Source of the DNA: an uncultured Eubacteriales bacterium
Lineage (GTDB): Bacteria > Bacillota > Clostridia > Oscillospirales > Acutalibacteraceae
Length of the DNA: 56,577 nucleotides
Assembly: GCA_934457415.1 (NCBI GenBank)
Contig: CAKSHM010000011.1
Span: 1-56,577, forward strand
Direction: 5' to 3'
This document shows positions 8,764-17,367 of this stretch, in pieces. The first letter of the stretch is position 1; each line of letters opens with the position of its first letter. Under the pieces are notes generated by a model, which was not told the DNA's origin, made no database searches, and saw nothing but the letters and a program-made list of their open reading frames with translations. The translations under genes were made by a program, and so were the position numbers.

Positions 8764-10251
8764 TTGAAACGAATTGTCTGTATTATTGCAGCGCTTATTA
8801 CCGTTGCGGGCAGCTTTTCCGTAAGTGCCGAGGCATACCGTACATACACATACAACGCTTACAACGAGCCGACAGACTCGCCGGATGTTTACACTGCATT
8901 GCTTACGGCGGACGGAAAAGTTCTTGGTACGGGAGAAATGAACTCCCCGACTGATATTACAAGCGGCAGAGACGGAAATATTTATATCACCGACTGTAAA
9001 AACAACCGTATTATAAAGCTTAATTCTGAATACCGCACGGTACGGATTTACACCGAATTTTCTTTTGAGGGCAAAAAGCAGACCTTAAATTCTCCGACAA
9101 ATGTTTTTGTCTCAGCCGACGGAACGCTTTATATTTCGGATAACGGAAACAGGCGAATATTGGTTTGTGATAACGGCGGAGAAATCAAGAAAATTTTAAC
9201 GAAGCCGGACTCCGAGCTTTACCCACAGGATAAGGAATTTTTGCCGGAGGATTTGGTTGTTACGGGTACGGGTGTGCTTTATGTTCTGTGCGACGGAATT
9301 TATCAGGGCGCGGTCGTATTTGATGAAAACCTGAATTTCACCGGCTTTTACGGCAGCAATACCGTTGAACCTACGCTTAAAATTATAACGGAAAATCTTT
9401 GGAAAAAACTTGCCACAAAGGAACAGCGCTCAAAAATGTCGCGCTATGTTCCCGTACAGTATTCATCACTTGATATTGATGAGGAGGATTTTGTTTACAC
9501 CTGTGTTGCCTCCTCAAAATCTCCCGAAGGGAGAATAAAAAAGCTAAATCCGCTGGGAAACAACATTTTAACCGGAACCGACGGTAAAAATCTCTTTTTC
9601 GGCGATTATGAGCCTTATGAATATAACGGCAAAAGCCGATATTCCTCGCTTGAATCTATTTCGGTTTGCGAAAAAACGGTTTTTGCCGCATTGGACAGAA
9701 CCGACGCAAAGGTGTTCCTTTACAGCCGTGAGGGAGATATGCTTTCGGTTTTCGGCGGTCAGGGCAGCTTTAAGGGCTGTTTTGCAGATCCTGTTGCGCT
9801 TACATTTAACGGTAATGATATTGTGGTGCTGGACGGAAAAAAAGGCTGTTTCACGGTTTTCACCTTAACTGAATACGGTGCTGCTTTATATAATGCGATA
9901 GAGGTGTATATGGACGGCCGTTTTTCTGAATCCCTGCCGCTGTGGCAGGAGGTGCTGCGGTATGACGCAGGCAGCTATCTTGCCAACCTCGGCTACGGAA
10001 AAGCGCTTTATCAATTCGGAGAATATAAGCAGGCAATGAAATATTTTGAGGTTGCGGGCGATCGTACGCATTATTCCGAGGCGTACAAGGAGTACCGTAA
10101 TGAGAGGCTTAAAAAGAATATAGGACTCTATTTTACCGTGGCGCTTACCTTTACGGTTGCAGCCACGCTCGGTATAAAGTCAGGTATGTTTAAAAAACTC
10201 GGTAAGGCTGTGTATCGGCTGATTCGTTCCAAAAAGGGGGAGCAGGTATGA
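8764..10251 (+). CDS. Secreted NHL-repeat beta-propeller with TPR segment and C-terminal membrane anchor
   Basis: The protein has 495 residues. The start is TTG 8764, preceded by GGAAGGGGGAAA. The signal peptide ends near SAEA. NHL-like propeller blades follow (MNSPTDITSGRDGNIYITD, LNSPTNVFVSADGTLYISD, and a later blade at about 330-370). A helical TPR-like segment lies at about residues 375-440 (YLANLGYGKALYQFGEYKQA). A membrane helix lies near 455-475, and a basic cytoplasmic tail ends in RSKKGEQV. NHL propellers usually bind ligands or proteins and have no fixed catalytic role. The stop overlaps the next Yip1 gene as ATGA. In cluster B the two are one chain (27691-29805), so they probably work as a complex. 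A receptor or transport-adaptor role next to the importer is inference. Confidence 0.75.
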   Translation: MKRIVCIIAALITVAGSFSVSAEAYRTYTYNAYNEPTDSPDVYTALLTADGKVLGTGEMNSPTDITSGRDGNIYITDCKNNRIIKLNSEYRTVRIYTEFSFEGKKQTLNSPTNVFVSADGTLYISDNGNRRILVCDNGGEIKKILTKPDSELYPQDKEFLPEDLVVTGTGVLYVLCDGIYQGAVVFDENLNFTGFYGSNTVEPTLKIITENLWKKLATKEQRSKMSRYVPVQYSSLDIDEEDFVYTCVASSKSPEGRIKKLNPLGNNILTGTDGKNLFFGDYEPYEYNGKSRYSSLESISVCEKTVFAALDRTDAKVFLYSREGDMLSVFGGQGSFKGCFADPVALTFNGNDIVVLDGKKGCFTVFTLTEYGAALYNAIEVYMDGRFSESLPLWQEVLRYDAGSYLANLGYGKALYQFGEYKQAMKYFEVAGDRTHYSEAYKEYRNERLKKNIGLYFTVALTFTVAATLGIKSGMFKKLGKAVYRLIRSKKGEQV

Positions 10252-10877
10252 AGTACGTTGAAATGTCGCCTGCAAGGTATTTATTTTACATATTGTTCCA
10301 CCCCGCAATCGGTTTTGAAGAAATGAAATTCAACCGTAAAGGGTCTGTAAAGCTTGCAAATGCGGTTTGCGCTCTCTTTTGCGCAGCGGTAGTGGTTAAT
10401 CAGGTGCTTTCGGCTTTTCTTTTCAGAAAAGGGAAAACTGAGGACGTCAATCTTTTATGGTCGCTTGCGGGCTGTATAGGACTGCTCTTGCTTTTCTCGC
10501 TTTCAAATTGGCTTTTCTGCACGCTTTTAGACGGAAAAGGGCGCTTTTGTGAAATATGGATAGTTTCGTGTTACTCTATGCTGCCGTATGCAATGATATC
10601 TATTCCGCTTACACTCGCAGGGCATCTGTTTACAAACGAAGAAGCATTCTTTTACTATGTAATGATGATCTTGCTTTATGCTTGGAGCGGGTTACTGCTT
10701 TTTATAGGCACAATGAGCATACATCAATTTACAATATTTAAAAACATTGTAACGCTTTTATTTACTGCAATCGGTATTGTGATTGTTATTTTTCTTCTAT
10801 TGTTATTTTTTACTTTATTACATAACGTTTATGTGTTTTGCGTAACGGTTTTTAATGAAATGTCATTCAGACTTTAA
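10248..10877 (+). CDS. Yip1-family polytopic membrane protein
   Basis: The protein has 209 residues with about five hydrophobic membrane segments and few charges between them. It starts inside the stop of the NHL/TPR gene (4-base overlap). The core matches the C-terminal third of the cluster B fusion protein: NWLFCTLLDGKGRFCEI here against NWSVCTLLNGKGTFKEI there, then SMLPY/SLLPY and SIHQF/SVHQY. The pattern of a conserved GKG loop between helices and LPY in the next helix is that of the YIP1 family, whose bacterial members have no established function. Its genetic partners (NHL/TPR, DUF5696, permease pair 2) suggest it is the membrane part of an envelope complex tied to sugar uptake. Confidence 0.72.
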   Translation: MKYVEMSPARYLFYILFHPAIGFEEMKFNRKGSVKLANAVCALFCAAVVVNQVLSAFLFRKGKTEDVNLLWSLAGCIGLLLLFSLSNWLFCTLLDGKGRFCEIWIVSCYSMLPYAMISIPLTLAGHLFTNEEAFFYYVMMILLYAWSGLLLFIGTMSIHQFTIFKNIVTLLFTAIGIVIVIFLLLLFFTLLHNVYVFCVTVFNEMSFRL

Positions 10878-10907
10878 TAAAGCCGTATGGCTGAAAGGAG
10901 GCAATTT

Positions 10908-13109
10908 ATGAAACGGTATTCGGCTTTTGCGGCAATTTTTGTTTTGCTCTCGGTTTTAATTTTTACACCGTGCAGCCGTGTATCGGCGGAGGAGACCCCT
11001 GCCGACGGTATGACGAGTGTGCTTACAAAGGGTGACCTGTCGTTTTATGCAAATGCCGAAAACGGAGAAGTTGCTTTAATAAATACCAAAAGCGGAATAA
11101 GCTGGAAATCAAATCCCGATTTTTCCGATGCCGACGATCGTCTCGGAAACGGGCAGAAACGGCTTATGGGCGCTCAACTTGAAATATTATATTACGATAC
11201 AAAAAATTCTCCGCAGGAGAGAAACTCCGCCGTAGCTTCGGTGGCAAAAGGCGGTCTTTCGTTCTCAAAAACCGGGAAAGGCTGCAGTTTTGTTTACGAT
11301 TTTCCCGATGATAAAATTTCGGTAACGCTTGAATACGAATTGAACGCTTCATATCTTTCGGTGAAAGTTCCGAAAGACGGCATTTCGGAAAAAGGGGGAA
11401 ACCGACTGCTTGAAATTTCGGTTTTACCATACTTCGGCTGCGGCAGTTTTGATGACAGCGGCACTATTTTGCTGCCCGACGGCTGCGGAACCCTGATCGA
11501 AATGAATAACGGTAAATCATCTGGCAGCGCAATACATGAGCGAATATACGGAAGCGATGCTGTGGCATCTTCCGACCGTTTGGTTACAGAACGGAAAAAT
11601 ATGCAGTTTCCGGTTTTCGGAATCGGCAAAAACGGAAACGGCTTACTTGCATTGATTGAAAGCGGAGACGGGTCTTCTTACATAAACGCATATACCGCGG
11701 GAATGAAAAAAAACTATAACTGTGCTTTCTTTTCGTTTGAATACCGTTCTACCGGAACGGTTGTATTGGATGGGTCATCTAAAAACGCAAAAACAGTGCG
11801 CAAAATTTCAGAGCAGGCAATCTCAACGGATTTTTGTATGCGATATTACCTGACTGCCGCACCCGGGGATTATAACTCGGCAGCGGCGGCTTACAGAGCC
11901 TACCTTGAAAAGGAACATAATTTTAAGGCGAATGAAAAGCAGGAGGAATTACCGTTCTACTTTACCGCTTACGGAGCGCTTCGGCGCAAGGGAACAGTAT
12001 GCTTTATTCCTATGACTGTAACCGTGCCGCTTACCACCTATTCTCAGGCTCGGAAGATGATAGCCGATATTGAGAATGCCGGTATATCAAATTTGATTTT
12101 TTCGTATGCAGGTTGGGAAAAAGGCGGAGTATCCGGCAAAATGCCTACCGCAGGAAAATACGAGGGCAAACTCGGCGGGAAAAAGGATTTTATACGGTTG
12201 GCGGAATATGCGAGGGATAACGGCATTACATTTCTGCCCGATGTCAATACGGTGCGTCTTATGCAAAACGGAAACGGGTTTACAAAAAACAGCGCTTCCG
12301 CCGCTACATTGGACGGAACGCCGGGACTGCAATATGCCTACAGCCTTTCAAGTGGGTTAAAAAATGCAGATCTGACGCCTTATTGTCTTTTAGCTCCGAA
12401 AAAATATGTCACGGTTCTGGAAAAATATTTTAAAAAATACAACACTTCGTTTCTAACAGGTATTTCGCTGCGCGAGCTCGGAAGCATGCTTTATTCGGAT
12501 CATCATAAGGGCTCAACGGACAGGGATCAGGCACTGAATTATGCTAAAAAGGCATTGGATTATGCCGCAGGGCAGGATAAAGAGCTGTTGACATCAGGCT
12601 CGTTCGGTTATGCCGCCGAAGCCTCGGATTATATTATTTCCGCTCCCACTTCGAACAGCGGCTATGATATTACCGACCGCAGCGTTCCGTTTTATCAGTT
12701 GGTTTTGAGCGGTTACCGCAGCTATTCCACAGAACCTGTAAACCTTTCGGGAAATCCCGAAAAGGTGCTTTTAAAAGCGGCGGAAACAGGGAGCGCATTG
12801 AATTTTTCGTTTACCGCGCAAAACAGCGAAAAAACCGAGGGAACATATCTTTCCGAGCTTTACAATTCCGATTATAACGACTGGCTGCCGATTGCCGCAG
12901 ATCAATATAAGCGGCTTTCGGAGATATTCAAGGCGACGGGCGGAACGGCGCTGGTTGGTCATAACAAGCTTGCCGACGGCGTATACTGCTCGATTTTTGA
13001 AAACGGCGCGCAGGTAATTACCAATTATACAAATTCGGATTATGATATGCAGGGCATACAGATTGCGAAAATGAATTACAAATTGATTCGGCAGGGGGAA
13101 CAAAAATGA
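10908..13109 (+). CDS. DUF5696-like exported protein, candidate extracellular glycan-active enzyme
   Basis: The protein has 733 residues. ATG 10908 is chosen over in-frame ATG 10887 because AAAGGAGG lies 5-11 bases upstream of it. A signal peptide ends near SRVSAEE. No lipobox is visible here, whereas the paralogue at 29819 has one. An N-terminal beta-sandwich-like region contains PDGCGTLIEMNNG near residue 200. The C-terminal half looks like an alpha/beta barrel with LGSMLYSD (Asp531) and AEASDYIISAP followed by VPFYQLVLSGY. These are the best conserved blocks shared with the cluster B paralogue. I recognise the family as DUF5696-like from this layout and its constant permease neighbours. 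No activity is known to me. The stop overlaps the next permease start by 4 bases. Confidence 0.65.
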   Translation: MKRYSAFAAIFVLLSVLIFTPCSRVSAEETPADGMTSVLTKGDLSFYANAENGEVALINTKSGISWKSNPDFSDADDRLGNGQKRLMGAQLEILYYDTKNSPQERNSAVASVAKGGLSFSKTGKGCSFVYDFPDDKISVTLEYELNASYLSVKVPKDGISEKGGNRLLEISVLPYFGCGSFDDSGTILLPDGCGTLIEMNNGKSSGSAIHERIYGSDAVASSDRLVTERKNMQFPVFGIGKNGNGLLALIESGDGSSYINAYTAGMKKNYNCAFFSFEYRSTGTVVLDGSSKNAKTVRKISEQAISTDFCMRYYLTAAPGDYNSAAAAYRAYLEKEHNFKANEKQEELPFYFTAYGALRRKGTVCFIPMTVTVPLTTYSQARKMIADIENAGISNLIFSYAGWEKGGVSGKMPTAGKYEGKLGGKKDFIRLAEYARDNGITFLPDVNTVRLMQNGNGFTKNSASAATLDGTPGLQYAYSLSSGLKNADLTPYCLLAPKKYVTVLEKYFKKYNTSFLTGISLRELGSMLYSDHHKGSTDRDQALNYAKKALDYAAGQDKELLTSGSFGYAAEASDYIISAPTSNSGYDITDRSVPFYQLVLSGYRSYSTEPVNLSGNPEKVLLKAAETGSALNFSFTAQNSEKTEGTYLSELYNSDYNDWLPIAADQYKRLSEIFKATGGTALVGHNKLADGVYCSIFENGAQVITNYTNSDYDMQGIQIAKMNYKLIRQGEQK

Positions 13110-13993
13110 ACAAAAAGCTGTCTTTAGAGCAAAAACGCGCCCGAACCGGATATTTTTTTATACTGCCATGGCTTTTGGGACTCTTGTTTTTCTTTGCAGT
13201 GCCCATTTTAACCTCGCTTAAGTACTCATTTTCGCATGTAACTATCGTTCAGGGCGGTGTAAACACACGGTTTGCAGGTCTTTCATACTATAAAAGCGCT
13301 CTGTTTTCCGATGAGCGGTTTATCCCGCTTTTGGCGTCGGCATTAAAGGAAATTGCAATTCAGGTGCCTATAATAATTATATTTGCACTTTTTATTTCGG
13401 TAATGCTGAATGCTGAATTTTACGGCCGCGGACTTGTCAGAAGTATTTTCTTTCTTCCGCTTATGCTTTCCTCAAGCGTTTTGCTTTCCATCATTAACAG
13501 CGACAGCTACAGCGGAGATGTAACCGGATCTTCCTCGGTTTTTATGGTTTCCAGCTTTTCTATCGGTGATATTTTAACACAGGCGGGATTGCCGAGCGGG
13601 CTTATAAAATATCTTACCTCGGTTATCGACAGTATTTTTACAATGACATGGCAATCCGGTGTTCAGATAATACTGTTCCTTGCGGCGCTTCAGTCAATAC
13701 CGCCGTCTTTGAAAGAGGCGGCAAGTGTTGAGGGAGCTACCGCATGGGAATACTTTTGGAAAATCACCGTTCCTATGATAAGCCCAATGATATTGGTAAA
13801 CATTGCTTTTACCGTAATTGACACGTTTACAAGCTATTCTAACGGTGTAATGGAATTTGTGACCTCGCAGGCGGCAAACCTGCATTACTCGTTTTCATCG
13901 GCTGTGACATGGATATATTTCGTTGTTATAAGCCTGATTTTGTTTATTGTGGTGGGGCTGTTTTCAAGGAAAGTATTTTATATGAATGATTAG
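13106..13993 (+). CDS. Sugar ABC transporter permease, MalF/UgpA type (pair 2)
   Basis: The protein has 295 residues with six predicted membrane helices. The EAA loop is LKEAASVEGATAWEYFWKIT. An unusually long extracytoplasmic stretch lies between the middle helices (about residues 132-172, including SGDVTGSSSVFMVSSF). The homologue at 32021-32938 carries a similar insertion, which pair 1 permeases lack, so this is a distinct permease subtype. The start overlaps the DUF5696-like gene by 4 bases, implying coupled translation and a close functional tie. Arg codons here are 5 CGN and 2 AGR, unlike the AGA-rich cluster B homologue. Confidence 0.88.
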   Translation: MNKKLSLEQKRARTGYFFILPWLLGLLFFFAVPILTSLKYSFSHVTIVQGGVNTRFAGLSYYKSALFSDERFIPLLASALKEIAIQVPIIIIFALFISVMLNAEFYGRGLVRSIFFLPLMLSSSVLLSIINSDSYSGDVTGSSSVFMVSSFSIGDILTQAGLPSGLIKYLTSVIDSIFTMTWQSGVQIILFLAALQSIPPSLKEAASVEGATAWEYFWKITVPMISPMILVNIAFTVIDTFTSYSNGVMEFVTSQAANLHYSFSSAVTWIYFVVISLILFIVVGLFSRKVFYMND

Positions 13994-14012
13994 ACGGGGA
14001 GGAGGTACCGTT

Positions 14013-14999
14013 ATGAATTCTGTTTTGTTAAAATTGAAAAGGTACACAAGTGAGCCCATAAACCGCCGTGCTGCGGTGCGCAGGCTTGAGAAAATTGCTC
14101 TTGCACTTTTCAGGCTGGGTTTGTTTATAGGACTTTCGTATGTTATACTTTACCCGATTCTTTATATGTTCAGCACAGCTTTCCGCAGCGACGCAGATAT
14201 TTTGGATACCAGCATTGTATGGATTCCGAAACATTTTGTTTTAAACAATATAAAGCAGGCATTTGTTTCTTTGAATTATCCGCGCTCGCTTTGGTACACA
14301 GTATTTTATAATATTGTTTCGGCGGTTTTACAAGTTGCGGTAACTGCGTTTGTGGGATACGGCTTTGCCCGCTTTAAATTCAAGGGCAGGGGAGTTTTAT
14401 TTGCAATAGCCATGTTTACAATAATCGTTCCTGCGCAAACTACTATAATACCGATGTTCGTAAGCTTTTCAAATTTTGACGTACTCGGCATTATGAAACT
14501 TGTTCGTCTTATAACCGGCACTGATGTGAATATCAGCATTTTAAATACACCGTTTGCATTCTGGCTGCCGGCAATCTTCGGAATGGGAATAAGGAGCGGA
14601 CTGTTTATTTATATTTTCCGTCAGTTTTTCCGCAATATGCCTAAAGAGCTTGAAGAAGCGGCTATGATAGACGGCTGCGGCGCATTTAAAACTTATTTTT
14701 CAATAATGCTGCCGAATGCTAAAACCATTTTACTAACGGGACTTGTTTTTTCGGGGGTATGGTATTATAACGACTACTATTTAAACACAATGTTTGCCGA
14801 TAAGCACTCAACCCTTACGGTCGCGTTATCGCATCTTTCAATGGCTATAGGAGAGTTTGTTTCTTTAAGCGACCAACAGCTTATTATGATCCGTGTTCAG
14901 GCTGGCTGCCTGCTTGTCATTCTTCCGCCTATGCTTATTTATTTCTTTGTTCAAAAAAAGTTTACCGAAGGGATTGAAAGAGCGGGTATTGTAGGTTAA
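14013..14999 (+). CDS. Sugar ABC transporter permease, MalG/UgpE type (pair 2)
   Basis: The protein has 328 residues. ATG 14013 is chosen over in-frame ATG 13986, which lies inside the previous gene, because GGGGAGGAGG is placed 9-18 bases upstream of 14013. The EAA loop is LEEAAMIDGCGAFKTYFSIM. The chain ends in QKKFTEGIERAGIVG, nearly the same as the homologue at 32938-33903 (QRKFTESVERSGIVG). The long N-terminal arm and the ITGTD segment before helix 4 are also shared with that homologue. It partners 13106-13993. No binding protein is encoded immediately next to pair 2, so its substrate receptor may be the lipoprotein SBP (2761-4011) or the DUF5696/NHL proteins. Confidence 0.88.
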   Translation: MNSVLLKLKRYTSEPINRRAAVRRLEKIALALFRLGLFIGLSYVILYPILYMFSTAFRSDADILDTSIVWIPKHFVLNNIKQAFVSLNYPRSLWYTVFYNIVSAVLQVAVTAFVGYGFARFKFKGRGVLFAIAMFTIIVPAQTTIIPMFVSFSNFDVLGIMKLVRLITGTDVNISILNTPFAFWLPAIFGMGIRSGLFIYIFRQFFRNMPKELEEAAMIDGCGAFKTYFSIMLPNAKTILLTGLVFSGVWYYNDYYLNTMFADKHSTLTVALSHLSMAIGEFVSLSDQQLIMIRVQAGCLLVILPPMLIYFFVQKKFTEGIERAGIVG

Positions 15000-15050
15000 A
15001 ATAATAATAATCTAACAGGGCATATCGCTTGTTTTAAGGAAGTGAGAAAA

Positions 15051-17351
15051 ATGCAAAAGCAACTGAGCAAAAAGCTGCGCGCTATTCCGTTCAATCAATC
15101 TGCGGTTCGGTTGATTTCCGTTGCCGTGAGTATTGTTTTGCTGCTTTTTCTTGTTTTTGTAATTATTGCCCGATCTGTTTCGGCAAGCTATGAACGCCGT
15201 GAACGCGAACAAAGAACCGATACGGTAACAAGCGTTGCAAACTCATTTGATAAAATGGTTGACAGCGCATCAGAGCTTGCACTGATGTTTTATGCTAAAG
15301 ATGCCGACTATCAGATGAGTCTTTTGCGCGAGGGCAAAACACAGAGGTGTGAGGAACTGCTGTCCTCATACATTTCTTCATTTCCTGTTATTGATAATGT
15401 GATTTTAATGGCTTCCTCGGGGAACCGCGTGCTTTCCGTATGCTCGCGTAGGGAAATGAACACTGAGGTTTTCAAATCTTGTCTTTCCTCGGATTACGGA
15501 GACTATTTAAAGCTTTTTGAAAACAATGCAGATATGTATATGCTGTCGGTGCTTAATAAGCCCGTTTCTTCTAGTCTATTAAGAGAGATCGATGATTTTT
15601 GCTATGTCCGTCAAATTGTATCAACTAAAAACGGAACTCCGCTCGGTCTGATGTTTATCAACTTCAAGCATACTGCGCTTCGTACTATGCTCGGAGTTTC
15701 AAATCTACCGTCGGATGAAAATATAACCGTTGTAAACAGAGAAAACGAATATGTTTTTTCCGCCCGAAACGATGTTAAGCCTGCCGGTGTGCGTTTTACA
15801 TCGCTCACCTTTGGTTATAACGGTAACGAATTTGTCTCGGAAGACGGCGAGCAATTGGAAATTTACGGCTCCCGAATTACAGAGCGCCCGTACAGGCTCT
15901 TTCTTTCGGGGAAAAAATCGGACAGTTTCTTTTCACAGTTCGGCTCGGGTATTCCGGCTGTAATTACAATTATAGTTATATGCGTGTTGCTGCTTTTATA
16001 TTTGGCGTGGATCTTATTCTTCCAAAACCGCACTTTGCATAACGTTAAAAATATATTGGAGCAGACAGACGACGGAAAACTTAACAGAATAATCATAAAA
16101 GATTCCTCTTCAATAGAGGGAATTGTATCTCGGCAGCTAATTTATGTTAATCAGTTAAAGCAGCAAAACGACGATCAACGCACCGTTATGCGGAGAAAGC
16201 TTTTAAACGATTTACTTACCGCACGCGCCCCTATTGACGTAAAGGCAGAAACCGCGCAATTGGAACGTGTGGGTATTCCGGTAGAAAAACGGTGCTTTAT
16301 AGTAATAAATTTTGAAGTATGCGATTTAAAAAAATCTGATGCAAATGCACAGAATGAGCAGGAATATGCGCTTATGCAGTTTGTAACCGAAAACATTTTG
16401 TGTGATTACGGCGATTGTGTTTCAACTCGGCTTAATGACAGAATAGTATGTCTGTTTTCAACCGATTCTGCGCTCGAAGCACAGGATATGCTGCTGCCGG
16501 TGCAGAAGCTCATAGAGGTTTGTGAAAAAGAATTTGAACACACGGTATGCGCCGGAATAGGCAGCGTAAGCCAAGGGCTCACGGCTGTTTCGCGTTCTTA
16601 TTATCGTGCCTGCGCCGCCTTGGATTTTGCGCTTGACTCATCAGAAACATTGTGCTTATTCAAGGATATTTCGGGTAAGCGCAGCGAGCAGTCCGAATAC
16701 GCGCGTATCATAGAATCAAAATTTCACTTTTTGAATTTGATAAAAGCAAAGGATTATGAAGGCGCCCGTAAATCAATAGATTGGATATTCGATAAAAAAA
16801 ATCACGGGAACAGAGTTTCGGCGGAGTTTATTTCACTCCAGTGCTATGAGCTTTTAAAAACCTGCGGAGAATATTTTGCCGATTCCGATAAAAACGGCTT
16901 AATAGACGCTATGAGCGACCGCATAGAGTATATTTTTTATTGCAGGGATCCTGCAATTTTAAGGCAGCAATTTTACGAAACACTCGAGCAAATAATTACG
17001 CTTGGGAAAAGGAATGAAAATACGACCGATTTTGTGGATGAGATTGCCGCAATTGTGGAGCGTGAATACGCCAATCCGGATTTGTCGGTTTCATTTATTG
17101 CCGATATGATGCAGCAAAATTCGCGCACGCTTTCGGCTAAGTTCATAAAAAAGACTGGTAACGGCCTGCTTGATTATATTCATAAGGTGCGCATTGAAAA
17201 GGCAAAGGAATTACTGACGGTCGGCGGAAAATCGGTGCAGGAGGTCACATATCTTACAGGCTATGAAAACCCCAACACCTTTATCAGAATTTTCAAGCGA
17301 TACAGCGGTATAACGCCCGGAAGGTACAGGGAAATGTACTCGGAGCAATAA
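15051..17351 (+). CDS. Transmembrane AraC-type one-component regulator with extracellular sensor
   Basis: The protein has 766 residues. ATG 15051 is preferred over an in-frame GTG at 15042, because AAGGAAG immediately precedes and overlaps the GTG. Two membrane helices (about 19-41 and 300-322) enclose an extracellular region of about 260 residues, probably a Cache-like sensor. A HAMP-like linker and a cytoplasmic domain (about 370-530, beginning RRKLLNDLLTARA) follow, resembling the YesN/PucR GGDEF-like region. The AraC HTH pair occupies the last 100 residues: LSVSFIADMMQQNSRTLS and VQEVTYLTGYENPNTFIRIF. Such YesS-like proteins sense an extracellular sugar or a binding-protein complex and act directly on DNA. 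It probably controls cluster A. Its operator is not identified. Confidence 0.82.
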   Translation: MQKQLSKKLRAIPFNQSAVRLISVAVSIVLLLFLVFVIIARSVSASYERREREQRTDTVTSVANSFDKMVDSASELALMFYAKDADYQMSLLREGKTQRCEELLSSYISSFPVIDNVILMASSGNRVLSVCSRREMNTEVFKSCLSSDYGDYLKLFENNADMYMLSVLNKPVSSSLLREIDDFCYVRQIVSTKNGTPLGLMFINFKHTALRTMLGVSNLPSDENITVVNRENEYVFSARNDVKPAGVRFTSLTFGYNGNEFVSEDGEQLEIYGSRITERPYRLFLSGKKSDSFFSQFGSGIPAVITIIVICVLLLLYLAWILFFQNRTLHNVKNILEQTDDGKLNRIIIKDSSSIEGIVSRQLIYVNQLKQQNDDQRTVMRRKLLNDLLTARAPIDVKAETAQLERVGIPVEKRCFIVINFEVCDLKKSDANAQNEQEYALMQFVTENILCDYGDCVSTRLNDRIVCLFSTDSALEAQDMLLPVQKLIEVCEKEFEHTVCAGIGSVSQGLTAVSRSYYRACAALDFALDSSETLCLFKDISGKRSEQSEYARIIESKFHFLNLIKAKDYEGARKSIDWIFDKKNHGNRVSAEFISLQCYELLKTCGEYFADSDKNGLIDAMSDRIEYIFYCRDPAILRQQFYETLEQIITLGKRNENTTDFVDEIAAIVEREYANPDLSVSFIADMMQQNSRTLSAKFIKKTGNGLLDYIHKVRIEKAKELLTVGGKSVQEVTYLTGYENPNTFIRIFKRYSGITPGRYREMYSEQ

Positions 17352-17367
17352 TTTCAGGGAGAAAAAA

